Source: a gamma proteobacterium HIMB55 (GTDB lineage: Bacteria > Pseudomonadota > Gammaproteobacteria > Pseudomonadales > Halieaceae). From it: a stretch of DNA of 64,000 nt. The notes below the pieces were generated by a model. That model did not search any database and was not told the DNA's origin. It worked only from the letters and a program-made list of their open reading frames with translations. Location: positions 1,818,035 to 1,882,034 of the forward strand of contig AGIF02000001.1 in assembly GCA_000227505.4 (NCBI GenBank), written 5' to 3'. The position numbers and the translations under genes are program-made. Each line of letters opens with the position of its first letter. The stretch's first letter is position 1. Positions 51,969-61,608 of this stretch are shown here, one piece after another.

Positions 51969-53411
51969 GTGCTCTGGCTTTGCTTACACTTTCCAAAACT
52001 CCCTCTTGAAGCATTGGCCTCCAAGCCTGTGTGTAATGACGATATTTTGCGTGTTGTCATTGAAAGACAACGAGCCGTTACCTGCGACGATGAGGTTGAG
52101 GCGCTCGGTGTAACACCGGGACTGAAACAATCCACCGTGAGCGGCTTACTCAGCGGTCACCCGCTCAAACTTCTATCCAGAGAGCCTGAGGAAGAACTTA
52201 AAGTGCTCAAGCGCCTTCGGCAGTGGGCCTATTCAATCACTCCTACCCTTACGTTATGGCGAGATGACTGTCTTCAGCTAGAAATCGGTCGCTGCTTGTT
52301 AGTCCACGGTGGCTTAGAGCGCTTAATCGAAAAGATCACCGCCGAACTCGACCGGCGCGGCTTTACGACACATATTGGAATCGGCCCGAGCCAGGAAAGC
52401 GCCTGGCTGTTCAGTCAAACCAGCCATGCCGCTAAAACATCGCAACTCGATGATGGCGCATCGTTGGAAACCCGACTGAGCTCGATCGCCCTCCACCGAC
52501 TTGATGGGTTTGATAAAGATGTCTCTGCACTCAACAAAGCTGGAATTCATCGCTTCGGCGAACTCTTCGCACTTCCCCCAGAAAGCCTAAAGCGGCGCTG
52601 CAGTCAGGCGTTCTGTAACTGGATAGACCGACTACTGTGCCGGGTCGAAGTTGCCGTAGAAGACTTCCACCCAGAACCTGAGTACAGCGATATTGCTTGG
52701 CTGGGCTACGGGTCTACAAACAATCAGGAACTCATCTACCCCATGGAGCAATTACTCCAGGACTTCTCGCAGTTTCTGAGAAATACTCAACTGCAAACAC
52801 AGCATATACGCTGGGACTTCATTGCAACCCAGGGTAAAAGCCCCGAGCTACACGTCCACAGTAGTGAGTTCCATAACGACCCAACGCGTTGGTTAGAACA
52901 ATCACGCCTTAAATTAGAGCGGCTTCAGTTCGACGATCTCATTGAGGGTATTTCACTCACTGCCTGCGAACTCAGCTTGGCACAACTCACAACGCAAGAC
53001 CTGTTTCTCGAGTCGAAACATCAGGAGCCTTTATCGCAACTCATTGACCGTCTTCGTAGCCGATTGGGATTTCAGGCGGTGTCACACGTTTATGAACGCG
53101 CAGAGCATTTACCGGAGCACTGCTCATTTGTGGACGCCAATCAACTCAACGCACCGACAGCCAAGGAAAAAAATCTGCGTCGCCCCTTTTGGCTACTCGA
53201 GTCACCGCAACCCATTAGCCAGCGAGGAAACCAACTGTATTGGCTAGATGCGCTGGAGATTATCAGTGGACCTGAGCGCCTCGAGGACTGCTGGTGGAGC
53301 CAACCCACAAGTCGAGATTATTACATTGCAAAAACAGGTGCCGGCCAACCGGTCTGGATATTCCAAGACCGACACAATCGCTGCTGGTTCCTACAAGGAA
53401 TCTTCGAATAA
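51969..53411 (+). CDS. imuB: ImuB, catalytically dead Y-family polymerase homologue
   Basis: 480 residues. It has the Y-family polymerase layout without the metal-binding acidic residues: the N-terminus reads LWLCLHFPKLPLEAL, and the SIDE-type motif is replaced by IGRCLLVHGGLERL (107-119). ImuB is the scaffold that joins DnaE2 to the beta clamp; QDLFL at 343-347 is a candidate clamp-binding peptide. The start is GTG 51969. In most genomes it follows imuA directly; here it has its own LexA box and no partner beside it. Confidence 0.92.
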   Translation: MLWLCLHFPKLPLEALASKPVCNDDILRVVIERQRAVTCDDEVEALGVTPGLKQSTVSGLLSGHPLKLLSREPEEELKVLKRLRQWAYSITPTLTLWRDDCLQLEIGRCLLVHGGLERLIEKITAELDRRGFTTHIGIGPSQESAWLFSQTSHAAKTSQLDDGASLETRLSSIALHRLDGFDKDVSALNKAGIHRFGELFALPPESLKRRCSQAFCNWIDRLLCRVEVAVEDFHPEPEYSDIAWLGYGSTNNQELIYPMEQLLQDFSQFLRNTQLQTQHIRWDFIATQGKSPELHVHSSEFHNDPTRWLEQSRLKLERLQFDDLIEGISLTACELSLAQLTTQDLFLESKHQEPLSQLIDRLRSRLGFQAVSHVYERAEHLPEHCSFVDANQLNAPTAKEKNLRRPFWLLESPQPISQRGNQLYWLDALEIISGPERLEDCWWSQPTSRDYYIAKTGAGQPVWIFQDRHNRCWFLQGIFE

Positions 53412-53546
53412 TGCAATGTTTCACTAATGTGACTCTTTTATTTCACAAATATTTCAGTTAAGTTACAAAGCTAGTAACAAATATGTGTGGAGAAACCACG
53501 CAACGCTGTGAAGCGATAGCACGCCGTGAGGCGTAAGGAGACCAGA

Positions 53547-53903
53547 ATGAAAACGATGAAGAACTTAGCAATAAGCCTCTGCGTTTTAGGAGGCATGTAT
53601 ACCTCAGGAGCATCCGCTGAGGTTGTCCAAGACTGCGTACTGAGCGGTGAAGTGGTCAGTGTAAATCAGCAGTCCTCTGAAAAGATGCGCGTCCGATTCC
53701 ACAAGATGGAGCACGGCGAGCTTGCAAACTGTAATTTAAAAGGCCGAGCAAAACGCGGTCGAGTCGATGCAGATATTACGATGGAAGGCCTTGAGCTACC
53801 TAAAGGCTCGAAGGTTACCTATGCCTTCCAGCAGACACGGTCAGAAGCCAATTGGCAGCTGCTCAGTGTTCAGCGCCCTGTTTTGCTGACGTCAAAAGAC
53901 TAA
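53547..53903 (+). CDS. Small secreted protein of unknown function
   Basis: 118 residues from ATG 53547, chosen because AAGGAG lies upstream. The N-terminus is a clear Sec signal peptide with cleavage after SGASA (about residue 24). The mature part has two cysteines (DC and NC) that could form a disulfide, and a basic centre (KGRAKRGRVDAD). I recognise no family. It lies between imuB and the lipocalin, with its own terminator. Confidence 0.75.
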   Translation: MKTMKNLAISLCVLGGMYTSGASAEVVQDCVLSGEVVSVNQQSSEKMRVRFHKMEHGELANCNLKGRAKRGRVDADITMEGLELPKGSKVTYAFQQTRSEANWQLLSVQRPVLLTSKD

Positions 53904-53922
53904 GTCGCAAACAATCATTACG

Positions 53923-53956
53923 GCGCCACCTGGACTTTCTCCATGTGGCGCTTTTT
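53923..53956 (+). terminator. Intrinsic terminator after the small secreted protein
   Basis: gcgccac (53923-53929) pairs with gtggcgc (53945-53951), with an inner tgg/cca extension, followed by five T residues at 53952-53956. Confidence 0.85.
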
Positions 53957-54008
53957 ATTGCCTGATCCCCAGAGCCTATTGTTACAGTGATGGCATATCA
54001 TTCATGCA

Positions 54009-54524
54009 TCACTGGCCTGTCGCTGGCCAAATCAACTCAGACGTATCGAATCCCAGTTGATTGCTTTTCGCCAAAAATGCCTCTCGCACCGACTCACTTA
54101 CCTCGAGCTCGCGAGATAACAACCATAGGTAATCGGTGTTATAGCCAGCGACAAACGCGTAGCTGTAGTCCTCGGCCAGTTCAAAGACCGCGTAGGTCCC
54201 ATAAAACGGACCAAAAAATGACACCTTCAAGTGAGCAATGTCTTCGGCCCCCATCGGCTTAGCAACGCCCTCCGCTTGACGCCATTCACCCTTCTCCGTG
54301 TTAAACCCTTTGTTCAACACCGAAATCGACCCATCCTCATTCGCCGCATAGGTCGCGGTCACACGCTCGAGATTGCGCTCGAAACTGTGGTCTAAGCGTG
54401 CGATTTCGTGCCAAGTCCCCAGGTAGCGCTCGGAGTCAAAGCCGCTAACGGGCGTTACGCCATCGGGTAGGCCAGTACAGGCGCTGAGGAAGAAAAGCGA
54501 TAACACGCCAAGTCGCTTGAGCAT
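54009..54524 (-). CDS. blc: Bacterial lipocalin, Blc-type outer-membrane lipoprotein
   Basis: 171 residues from ATG 54524, which has an AGGAGGT site just upstream; the longer frame to 54575 is ignored. The lipobox LSAC gives lipid-modified Cys16. The lipocalin motifs are in order: RYLGTWHEIARLDHSFE (GxW), VTATYAANEDGSISVLN, FFGPFYGTYAVFEL and YLWLLSRE. Blc-type lipocalins bind lipids or lysophospholipids during stress. It is divergent from dnaE2, with the LexA box between. Confidence 0.92.
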   Translation of the reverse strand: MLKRLGVLSLFFLSACTGLPDGVTPVSGFDSERYLGTWHEIARLDHSFERNLERVTATYAANEDGSISVLNKGFNTEKGEWRQAEGVAKPMGAEDIAHLKVSFFGPFYGTYAVFELAEDYSYAFVAGYNTDYLWLLSRELEVSESVREAFLAKSNQLGFDTSELIWPATGQ

Positions 54525-54606
54525 GTGATGACCTCCTTTTGGTAAATCACTGACAGAGTATGAACGACTACTCATAGTGATGTGAGGATTATTTCAAAAA
54601 GCTCTA

Positions 54607-54626
54607 TACTGTATAAAAATACAGTA
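54607..54626. promoter_or_regulatory. LexA (SOS) box upstream of dnaE2
   Basis: TACTGTATAAAAATACAGTA, a perfect palindromic SOS box ending 8 bp before the dnaE2 ATG. It lies 82 bp upstream of the divergent lipocalin start. Confidence 0.95.
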
Positions 54627-54634
54627 TTTTTAAG

Positions 54635-57600
54635 ATGTCATACGCTGAACTTCACTGCTTAAGCAATTACAGCTTCTTACGGGGAGCTTCGCACCCCCAC
54701 GAGCTCGTGGAGCAAGCGGCGCACCTTGGTTATTCAGCACTCGCCATTACCGATGAATGCTCGCTGGCTGGTGTCGTCAAAGCGCACGTGACGGCCAAAG
54801 AACTCAACTTCAAACTCATTATTGGCAGCGAATTCACAATCAGCGAGGGCTTAAAGCTCGTTGCCATCGCGCCCTCACGGGCGGCCTACGGCGAACTGTC
54901 TAGCCTGATCAGTCGCTCTAGACGGCGCAGTGAAAAAGGTCAGTACCTCACCCACCTAAGAGACATCTACTTCCACTTAAAACGCTGTTTCATTATTTGG
55001 CTACCCGACGATATTGCTACAGAGCGCCATCATGCGGAGGCGCTTGCGCGGCGTTGCCCGGATCGATTTTGGATTGGCATCCATCAGCTCTTAAGCCATG
55101 ACGACTTATTGAGACTCGAAGAGATACAAACACTGGCGGATAAAATGAACGTTCCAACACTCGCTTGCGGCAGCGTTGAAATGCATTCAGCGAGCCGAAA
55201 AATGCTGCACGATGTCGTCACCGCAATACGCCACAACACAGCGATACAGGACTTAGGTCCGTTACGACTGCCAAATAGTCAGCAGCACCTAAGGCGGCTC
55301 GACAAACTCATCCCGCTCTATCCTCAGGCGCTTATAGGCGAAACGCTGCGTTTGGCTCAACGCTGTAACTTCAGCCTTGACGAACTACGCTACGAATATC
55401 CCGAGGAAGTTGTACCTAAGGGCCACACTGCAAATAGTTATTTACGTGACTGCGTATCGCAGGGAGCGTCCAAGCGCTGGCCACAGGGAGTCCCTTCCGC
55501 TATTCACGAGCGCATAGAGCGCGAACTTGCCCTCATTACCGAGCTTAATTACGAGTACTACTTTCTAACGGTATACGACATTGTCAATTTCGCGCGCACG
55601 CGAGGCATCTTGTGTCAGGGACGAGGATCAGCAGCCAACTCGGTTGTTTGTTACTGCCTGCACATTACCGAGGTCTCACCTGAGCAGGTCTCCTTACTCT
55701 TTGAGCGCTTTATCTCTCGTGAGCGTGATGAACCACCCGATATCGACGTTGATTTTGAGCACGAGCGCCGCGAAGAAGTCATTCAATATATTTATCAAAA
55801 GTATACGCGCCGCCGAGCTGCACTTGCCGCGACGGTCATTACCTATCGTTCTCGAAGTGCAGTCCGTGACGTTGGTAAAGCACTAGGCATGGATGCGGTC
55901 TTCGTCGAAGACTTAGCAAAATCCCTCGCCTGGTGGAATCGTGAGCGCGAGCTAACCGCCAAGTTTAAAGAGCAAGGTATACAAGCTAGCAGTCAACAGG
56001 CAGATATCTTCCTGCGCATGACACAGCAAATTCTGGGATTCCCTCGACACTTATCTCAGCACGTTGGCGGATTTGTTATCAGCCGTGGCCCGATCTCAAA
56101 CTTAGTGCCAGTGGAAAATGCCAGTATGCCCGATCGGACTGTTATTCAGTGGGACAAAGAGGACATCGAATCACTAGGGTTGCTGAAGGTAGATATCTTA
56201 GCGCTGGGGATGCTCTCAGCCATCAAGAAATCGCTAGCGCTCGTCCAGCGAAAAAATCCGGCCATCACACGGATTCAAGATATACCTAACGACGATCAGG
56301 CAACGTTTAGGATGCTTCAGACAGGCGACTCATTGGGCGTCTTCCAAATCGAATCGCGCGCTCAAATGTCGATGCTGCCAAGACTAAAGCCCAAATGCTT
56401 TTACGATCTCGTCATCGAAATCGCTATTGTCCGGCCAGGTCCGATCCAAGGCGATATGGTGCACCCCTACCTCCGCAGACGCGCAGGGCTAGAACCGATC
56501 ACCTATCCAGATCCTGCTATCCAATCGGTATTAGAAAGCACCCTTGGTGTGCCTATCTTTCAGGAGCAGGTGATTCGACTCGCAATGGTTGCAGCAGGCT
56601 TCAGCGGTGGAGAAGCTGATTCGCTTCGCCGCGCCATCACAAACTGGGGACGTAACAGTAAGCTACTGACCTTTGAACACAAGTTGAAAGCAGGCATGTT
56701 GAAACGGGGTTATAGCCCCGAGTTTGCCGATCAGCTATTTAGTCAAATCAAAGGTTTTGGTGGCTATGGATTTCCTGAGTCACACTCGGCAAGTTTTGCC
56801 TTACTAGCCTACGTCTCAGCGTGGCTGAAACGTCACTACTCCGGCGCCTTTTACGTTGGTCTACTGAACAGTCAGCCCATGGGCTTTTACACGCCCTCAC
56901 AGCTCGTCCAGGATGCTGATCGACATGGCGTTAAGAGTTTACCCGTCGACGTTAATGCCAGCGACTGGGACCACCGCTTGATCGACGGCGGCCCGCAGCA
57001 AAGAGATGTGATACAGCTCGGCTTGAGGTTAGTAAAAGGACTCACTAAACGCGGCGCAGAGCAACTTATCGACGCACGTCGCAGTGGTCAGTTTGTCTCT
57101 ATTCTGGATGTGAAACGACGCGCGAAACTCGACAAGGACGATCTAGAGGCGCTCTCCGCGGCTGATGCGTTACGAGCGCTTACAGGCAATCGGCACCAAA
57201 CGCATTGGGCGATTATGGCGGTTAAAGATTCACGCCCTTTACTGCCAGAAACCCATGTCTATGACCACGATGACGCTAGCGCGATTACAGCACCATCAAC
57301 CACAGAGAGCGTTATCTTTGATTATCAGAGCACAGGCCTAACTCTACGCTCGCACCCGCTAGCATTGCTTCGTCAGCAAAAGCCCTTCAGTCAGTGTCGT
57401 AAACAAACAGAGCTGATCAATATGGGAAGTCAGCGTTTTGTTCGCACCGCGGGATTGGTTACCTGCAGACAGCGTCCAGGCACTGCCTCAGGTGTCGTCT
57501 TCCTAACGCTCGAAGACGAGACCGGCAACATAAACGTCGTCGTGTGGCCAAAAATTCAAGAGCGCTTTAGAGCAGCTCTGATGACCGCACAACTGCTCCT

Positions 57601-57715
57601 AGTCAAAGGTACCGTAGAGTCACGAGATGGCGTCACACACGTTATTGCTAGCGGACTATATGACCACAGCAGTGCGCTAAGCGAGCTTGCGGTTAAATCG
57701 CGAGACTTCCATTAA
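54635..57715 (+). CDS. dnaE2: Error-prone DNA polymerase DnaE2 (ImuC)
   Basis: 1026 residues, the usual size for DnaE2 rather than DnaE1 (about 1160). An N-terminal PHP domain (YAELHCLSNYSFLRGAS) is followed by a C-family palm with catalytic aspartates in PPDIDVDFEHERR (about residues 367-379). FGGYGFPESHSASFALLAYVSAWLK is the conserved C-family helix region (cited in part), and an OB domain (TAGLVTCRQRPGTASG) lies near the end. It replaces Pol III at lesions when SOS is induced, with ImuA and ImuB. Confidence 0.96.
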   Translation: MSYAELHCLSNYSFLRGASHPHELVEQAAHLGYSALAITDECSLAGVVKAHVTAKELNFKLIIGSEFTISEGLKLVAIAPSRAAYGELSSLISRSRRRSEKGQYLTHLRDIYFHLKRCFIIWLPDDIATERHHAEALARRCPDRFWIGIHQLLSHDDLLRLEEIQTLADKMNVPTLACGSVEMHSASRKMLHDVVTAIRHNTAIQDLGPLRLPNSQQHLRRLDKLIPLYPQALIGETLRLAQRCNFSLDELRYEYPEEVVPKGHTANSYLRDCVSQGASKRWPQGVPSAIHERIERELALITELNYEYYFLTVYDIVNFARTRGILCQGRGSAANSVVCYCLHITEVSPEQVSLLFERFISRERDEPPDIDVDFEHERREEVIQYIYQKYTRRRAALAATVITYRSRSAVRDVGKALGMDAVFVEDLAKSLAWWNRERELTAKFKEQGIQASSQQADIFLRMTQQILGFPRHLSQHVGGFVISRGPISNLVPVENASMPDRTVIQWDKEDIESLGLLKVDILALGMLSAIKKSLALVQRKNPAITRIQDIPNDDQATFRMLQTGDSLGVFQIESRAQMSMLPRLKPKCFYDLVIEIAIVRPGPIQGDMVHPYLRRRAGLEPITYPDPAIQSVLESTLGVPIFQEQVIRLAMVAAGFSGGEADSLRRAITNWGRNSKLLTFEHKLKAGMLKRGYSPEFADQLFSQIKGFGGYGFPESHSASFALLAYVSAWLKRHYSGAFYVGLLNSQPMGFYTPSQLVQDADRHGVKSLPVDVNASDWDHRLIDGGPQQRDVIQLGLRLVKGLTKRGAEQLIDARRSGQFVSILDVKRRAKLDKDDLEALSAADALRALTGNRHQTHWAIMAVKDSRPLLPETHVYDHDDASAITAPSTTESVIFDYQSTGLTLRSHPLALLRQQKPFSQCRKQTELINMGSQRFVRTAGLVTCRQRPGTASGVVFLTLEDETGNINVVVWPKIQERFRAALMTAQLLLVKGTVESRDGVTHVIASGLYDHSSALSELAVKSRDFH

Positions 57716-57817
57716 AAACCACTAGCACTAAGAACCACTAGCAACCATAAATACCATTACCTACGGACTCTCGAAGGTAAGCGTAAGTACTGTTTGTCTG
57801 GACTGACTCGCACTGCC

Positions 57818-58273
57818 TTAGGGTTTCGGCGTCGAGAGCGGCACTGTTACGGGCTCACCTACAATACCGGCATAAACCACAAGGATCACGGCATCTTCGT
57901 CGCCGATATTCGCACCACCATGCGCTTGATTGACGAGCTCTATGACCGCATCTCCCGCTCGCGCGATATGAGTATCACCCGAGTCTGTCAGAACCTCTAT
58001 CGTACCCTGAATAACAACCCCTGCGGTCATGTACGGATGCTCGTGAAGTGGAAGCGCCATGCCCGCGGGTATCGTAATTTTCGCAACCGTTACCTCAGGT
58101 TGACCCTCACTGTAAGTTGGCAACGTAACGCCTCGCCAGTCTTTGGTTGACTTAAGGAGCACTTCCGCCTCGATCTTGCGCTCACTCGCACTGACGTTAA
58201 ACGTCAGAGCTACTAGCCCAATAAAAGAAAATAAAAGTTGTATCCCTCGAGTCTTGAGATGTTTAAACGTCAT
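57818..58273 (-). CDS. Periplasmic cupin-domain protein
   Basis: 151 residues from ATG 58273 (GGAG upstream; the longer frame to 58330 is ignored). A signal peptide with cleavage near NVSA-SE is followed by one cupin barrel: VAKITIPAGMALPLHEHPY and AGVVIQGTIEVLTDSGDTH. Metal-binding histidines are in LHEHPYM, and a later H lies in NQAHGGAN. It could be a small exported metal-binding or sensor protein; the ligand is not known. Confidence 0.8.
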   Translation of the reverse strand: MTFKHLKTRGIQLLFSFIGLVALTFNVSASERKIEAEVLLKSTKDWRGVTLPTYSEGQPEVTVAKITIPAGMALPLHEHPYMTAGVVIQGTIEVLTDSGDTHIARAGDAVIELVNQAHGGANIGDEDAVILVVYAGIVGEPVTVPLSTPKP

Positions 58274-58518
58274 GGTGATCTCCACTCCCCTTTCAGCCGT
58301 TTGCCATGGTCGCCAACCAGAGCAGAACACCGCTGCGCAGAGTTATCAGTCTACAGGCAACACAAGCCCTACCCGTTTATTGTGTCGCCGGTCGGTAGAG
58401 ATTTAAAGCATGGCTGACTCGCTAGGGATTACTGGCAGTGACTGTCCCTCAGTAACTATCCTTCATTGACGACTTTCAAGCGACCTGCTTTTGCTGATCA
58501 GCCCCTAGAGACCAGCGC

Positions 58519-58713
58519 TCAATAGTCGTCGCTTGAGACCGATGCTTGGAGTTCGCCCATACCTGTCTGTTGAACCATGAACTCAATAGGCCTGCAGCAC
58601 ACTTGGCAGTCTTCTACGTACTCCTGCCCTACATCTTCAGGGTTGAGAAGAACACATATGGACTCCCAACAGTATGGGCAGTCAATCCACGTCTCTTGCA
58701 GGGCGCGATCCAC
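58519..58713 (-). CDS. CPXCG-motif cysteine-rich zinc-ribbon protein
   Basis: 64 residues. CPYC (Cys12, Cys15) and CQVCC (Cys36, Cys39, Cys40) form a zinc ribbon followed by RPIEF, as in the small CPXCG family. The last residue of the first CPXCG motif is Trp here (CPYCW). Function unknown. GTG start, 5 bp after the flavin monooxygenase stop, so it is probably co-transcribed with it. Confidence 0.85.
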   Translation of the reverse strand: MDRALQETWIDCPYCWESICVLLNPEDVGQEYVEDCQVCCRPIEFMVQQTGMGELQASVSSDDY

Positions 58714-58718
58714 AGCGA

Positions 58719-60236
58719 TTAGCCGGCCGCCCTCAATTGATCACCCTCTACCTCGCGTGAGGTGAAGATGAGTGCGCCATCCGCGATGGCTGTATCGCGG
58801 AACATCTTCCTATCTTTGCGATAGTTCTGAGGATTAACCCACGGAAGCTGCGTTCCCTGACGGGGCATTTTGGGCAGCATGCGTTGCATGTAACCGGCTG
58901 AGAAATCGTGAATCCAGTAACGCTTCTCCATGGTCCGCGCGAGGATGTCGGGGATGCGCGGAGTCGCCTGGTCGTAACCAAACTCGTCCATGTGATTTAG
59001 CACGCGACAGACCCACTCGGCCGTCAGATCGGCACGAAGTGTCCAAGATGCATTGATGTAGCCAAAGGTCTGAACCATGTTGGGGATGTTTGAACACATC
59101 ACGCCCTTGTAGGTCCATTCTTCCGCGAAGTTGATGGGCTTGCCGTCAACCACGAAGTCCGCGCCACCAAGATTGAGAAGTTCGATACCGGTTGCAGAGA
59201 CAATGATATCCGCCTCAACGTGCTCACCGGAGCCAGTCACCACACCCGTTTCGTCAATGTGCGAAATCGTGTCTGTCACGACGTCAGCCTTACCCGAGCG
59301 AAGTGCAGTGAAGAGATCGTCGTCGGGAACCAAGCACAAACGCTGATCCCAAGGGTTGTAAGTCGGAGTGAAGTGCTTCTTCACGTCCACAACATCACCA
59401 ACGGCCTTCTCAACCTCATCCAAGAGCATCTTTGTTACTTTCTCGGGCTTGGTACGCGTTCGGTTGTACAAAAATTGCTGGCCGACAGTGTTTTTAAATC
59501 TAACGACACCGTAAGCCCAACTTGATGGCAATATTGCTCTCAGGAAATTAGCAATCCTATCCACCGATGGACGCGAGACCACATAGGTGGGCGATCGCTG
59601 AATCATCGTTACCTTTTCGGCCTTCGTCGACATATTGGGAACCAAGGTCATGGCCGTGGCGCCCGAGCCGATCACGACCACTTTCTTGCCCGTGTGATCG
59701 AGATCTTCAGGCCAGAACTGCGGATGCACCCACGTGCCCTTGAAGTTTTCGCGACCCTCAAAGTCGGGTTGATGACCTGAGTCGTAGTTGTAATAGCCAG
59801 AACACATCAAAAGAAAATTGCAGGTGTAGTAGACAGTCTCACCACCGGCATCGACGGTTAACAACCATGTTGCAGTCTCCGATGACCAAGAAGCGCCAAC
59901 CATCTTTTGCCCGAAACGCACATTGTCGCGAATGCCATATTCATCGGCTGTCTCATTGACGTAATTCCAGATCGCAGGTCCATCGGCGATCGCTTTTTCA
60001 GCACGCCAGGGCTTAAAGTTGTAACCGAGGGTGTGCATATCTGAATCAGAGCGAATACCTGGATACCGGAATAAGTCCCAGGTACCACCAATGGCCTCTC
60101 TTCGCTCTATGAGCATGTAATCTCGATCAGGGCAGCTTTTCTGAAGATGAACCGCAGCACCGATTCCAGAGAGTCCCGCACCCACAATCATGATGTTGGT
60201 GTGGATAGCCATTTCCGGCGACGTATTGGTATTCAT
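58719..60236 (-). CDS. Flavin-containing Baeyer-Villiger-type monooxygenase
   Basis: 505 residues from ATG 60236, with GGAAGAG upstream; the frame extends to a GTG at 60263. FAD-binding VGAGLSGIGAAVHLQ, GGTWDLFRYPG, and a second nucleotide motif VIGSGATAMTLVPNM for NADPH. The BVMO fingerprint FxGxxxHxxxWP is met by FKGTWVHPQFWP. It would insert oxygen next to a ketone or oxidise a related substrate in the cytoplasm. Substrate unknown. Transcribed with the CPXCG gene. Confidence 0.93.
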   Translation of the reverse strand: MNTNTSPEMAIHTNIMIVGAGLSGIGAAVHLQKSCPDRDYMLIERREAIGGTWDLFRYPGIRSDSDMHTLGYNFKPWRAEKAIADGPAIWNYVNETADEYGIRDNVRFGQKMVGASWSSETATWLLTVDAGGETVYYTCNFLLMCSGYYNYDSGHQPDFEGRENFKGTWVHPQFWPEDLDHTGKKVVVIGSGATAMTLVPNMSTKAEKVTMIQRSPTYVVSRPSVDRIANFLRAILPSSWAYGVVRFKNTVGQQFLYNRTRTKPEKVTKMLLDEVEKAVGDVVDVKKHFTPTYNPWDQRLCLVPDDDLFTALRSGKADVVTDTISHIDETGVVTGSGEHVEADIIVSATGIELLNLGGADFVVDGKPINFAEEWTYKGVMCSNIPNMVQTFGYINASWTLRADLTAEWVCRVLNHMDEFGYDQATPRIPDILARTMEKRYWIHDFSAGYMQRMLPKMPRQGTQLPWVNPQNYRKDRKMFRDTAIADGALIFTSREVEGDQLRAAG

Positions 60237-60281
60237 AATCTCTTCCTTACAACTTATCCCCACAAGATACTGCGTATGTGG

Positions 60282-61508
60282 CTAATCTCCCAGTGCTGAC
60301 CGTCCTCGCTCAGCGGCGATCCTTAGGCGAAGTGCATTAAGCTTGATAAAGCCCTCAGCATCCGCTTGATCATACTTTCCAGCATCGTCTTCAAATGTCG
60401 CAATCGCGTCATCGAATAACGTGTCAGACGAGCGTCTTCCAGTCACCGTCACATTACCTTTGTAAAGCCTTACGCGAACCTCGCCGTTGACCACCGTCTG
60501 CGACTCATCAATAGCTTTTTGCAGCATGAGGCGCTCTGGCGCCCACCAGTAGCCGTTGTAAATCAGTTTGGCATAGCGCGGCATGAGCTCGTCTTTTAAA
60601 TGCGCGACTTCGCGATCAAGTGTAATGGACTCAATGGCGCGGTGGGCACGCAACAAAATTGTGCCACCGGGAGTTTCATAACAACCTCGGGATTTCATGC
60701 CAACGTAACGGTTCTCAACGATATCGAGACGACCAACGCCGTGAGCGCCGCCAACCTGATTCAAGTGCGCGAGTACGCTTGCTGGAGACATGGCTTGACC
60801 ATCGATAGCAACCACATCGCCCTGCTCAAACGTTAAAGTCAACTCGTGGCCTGTCTCAGGTGCCTGCTCCGGAGAGACAGACCAGCGCCACATTGACTCC
60901 TCAGGCGGACACCAAGGGTCTTCAAGCACTCCGCCTTCATAAGAGATATGCAATAGATTAGCGTCCATCGAATAGGGCGACTTTTTAGACGCACTGGAAA
61001 AATCAACGGGAATATCGCGCTCCGCGCAGTAAGCCATTAGCGACTCTCGCGAGTTGAGATCCCACTCCCGCCAAGGCGCGATGACTTGGATCCCCGGCTT
61101 GAGCGCATAAGCACCCAGCTCGAACCGAATCTGATCGTTGCCCTTGCCCGTCGCACCATGAGAAATCGCATCAGCACCGGTTTCGTTGGCAATCTCCACT
61201 AAGCGCTTAGCTATCAGCGGTCTTGCGATCGATGTTCCCAGAAGGTACTCACCCTCGTAGATCGTATTCGCACGGAACATGGGAAAGACGAAATCGCGGA
61301 CAAACTCCTCTTTCAAATCATCGATATAAATTTCTTTGACACCCAGCGCTTCAGCTTTCGCTCTTGCCGGTTCCACCTCTTCACCCTGCCCAATATCGGC
61401 GGTGAAGGTAACAACCTCACAATCATAGGTGTCTTGTAGCCATCGGACGATGACTGAGGTGTCGAGACCGCCTGAGTAGGCGAGCACGACCTTGTTAACG
61501 TTGCTCAT
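60282..61508 (-). CDS. argG: Argininosuccinate synthase
   Basis: 408 residues. It joins citrulline and aspartate with ATP in arginine synthesis. P-loop-like ATP motif [14 protein letters not shown] near the start, the aspartate/citrulline site [15 protein letters not shown], and the conserved [18 protein letters not shown]. Normal length and start. Transcribed toward the monooxygenase gene but separated by 45 bp. Confidence 0.97.
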   Translation of the reverse strand: MSNVNKVVLAYSGGLDTSVIVRWLQDTYDCEVVTFTADIGQGEEVEPARAKAEALGVKEIYIDDLKEEFVRDFVFPMFRANTIYEGEYLLGTSIARPLIAKRLVEIANETGADAISHGATGKGNDQIRFELGAYALKPGIQVIAPWREWDLNSRESLMAYCAERDIPVDFSSASKKSPYSMDANLLHISYEGGVLEDPWCPPEESMWRWSVSPEQAPETGHELTLTFEQGDVVAIDGQAMSPASVLAHLNQVGGAHGVGRLDIVENRYVGMKSRGCYETPGGTILLRAHRAIESITLDREVAHLKDELMPRYAKLIYNGYWWAPERLMLQKAIDESQTVVNGEVRVRLYKGNVTVTGRRSSDTLFDDAIATFEDDAGKYDQADAEGFIKLNALRLRIAAERGRSALGD

Positions 61509-61608
61509 TGATTACTCCCTGATCAGGCGGTGAAGTTTACGCGCGCTGATGCCCGATGGACAGTCGATCACTGCTAAACTACGTGGGCAAACCGCAAAAG
61601 GGCTTCAA

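Noticed and set aside
53424-53450. CRP-like half sites TGTGA and TCACA upstream of the small secreted protein
   Set aside because: The spacing between half sites is 10 bases rather than the 6 required for CRP, so I do not call it.
57794-58150. 118-codon frame antisense to the cupin gene
   Set aside because: The cupin has a signal peptide, cupin motifs and a GGAG site; the antisense frame is basic and without motif.
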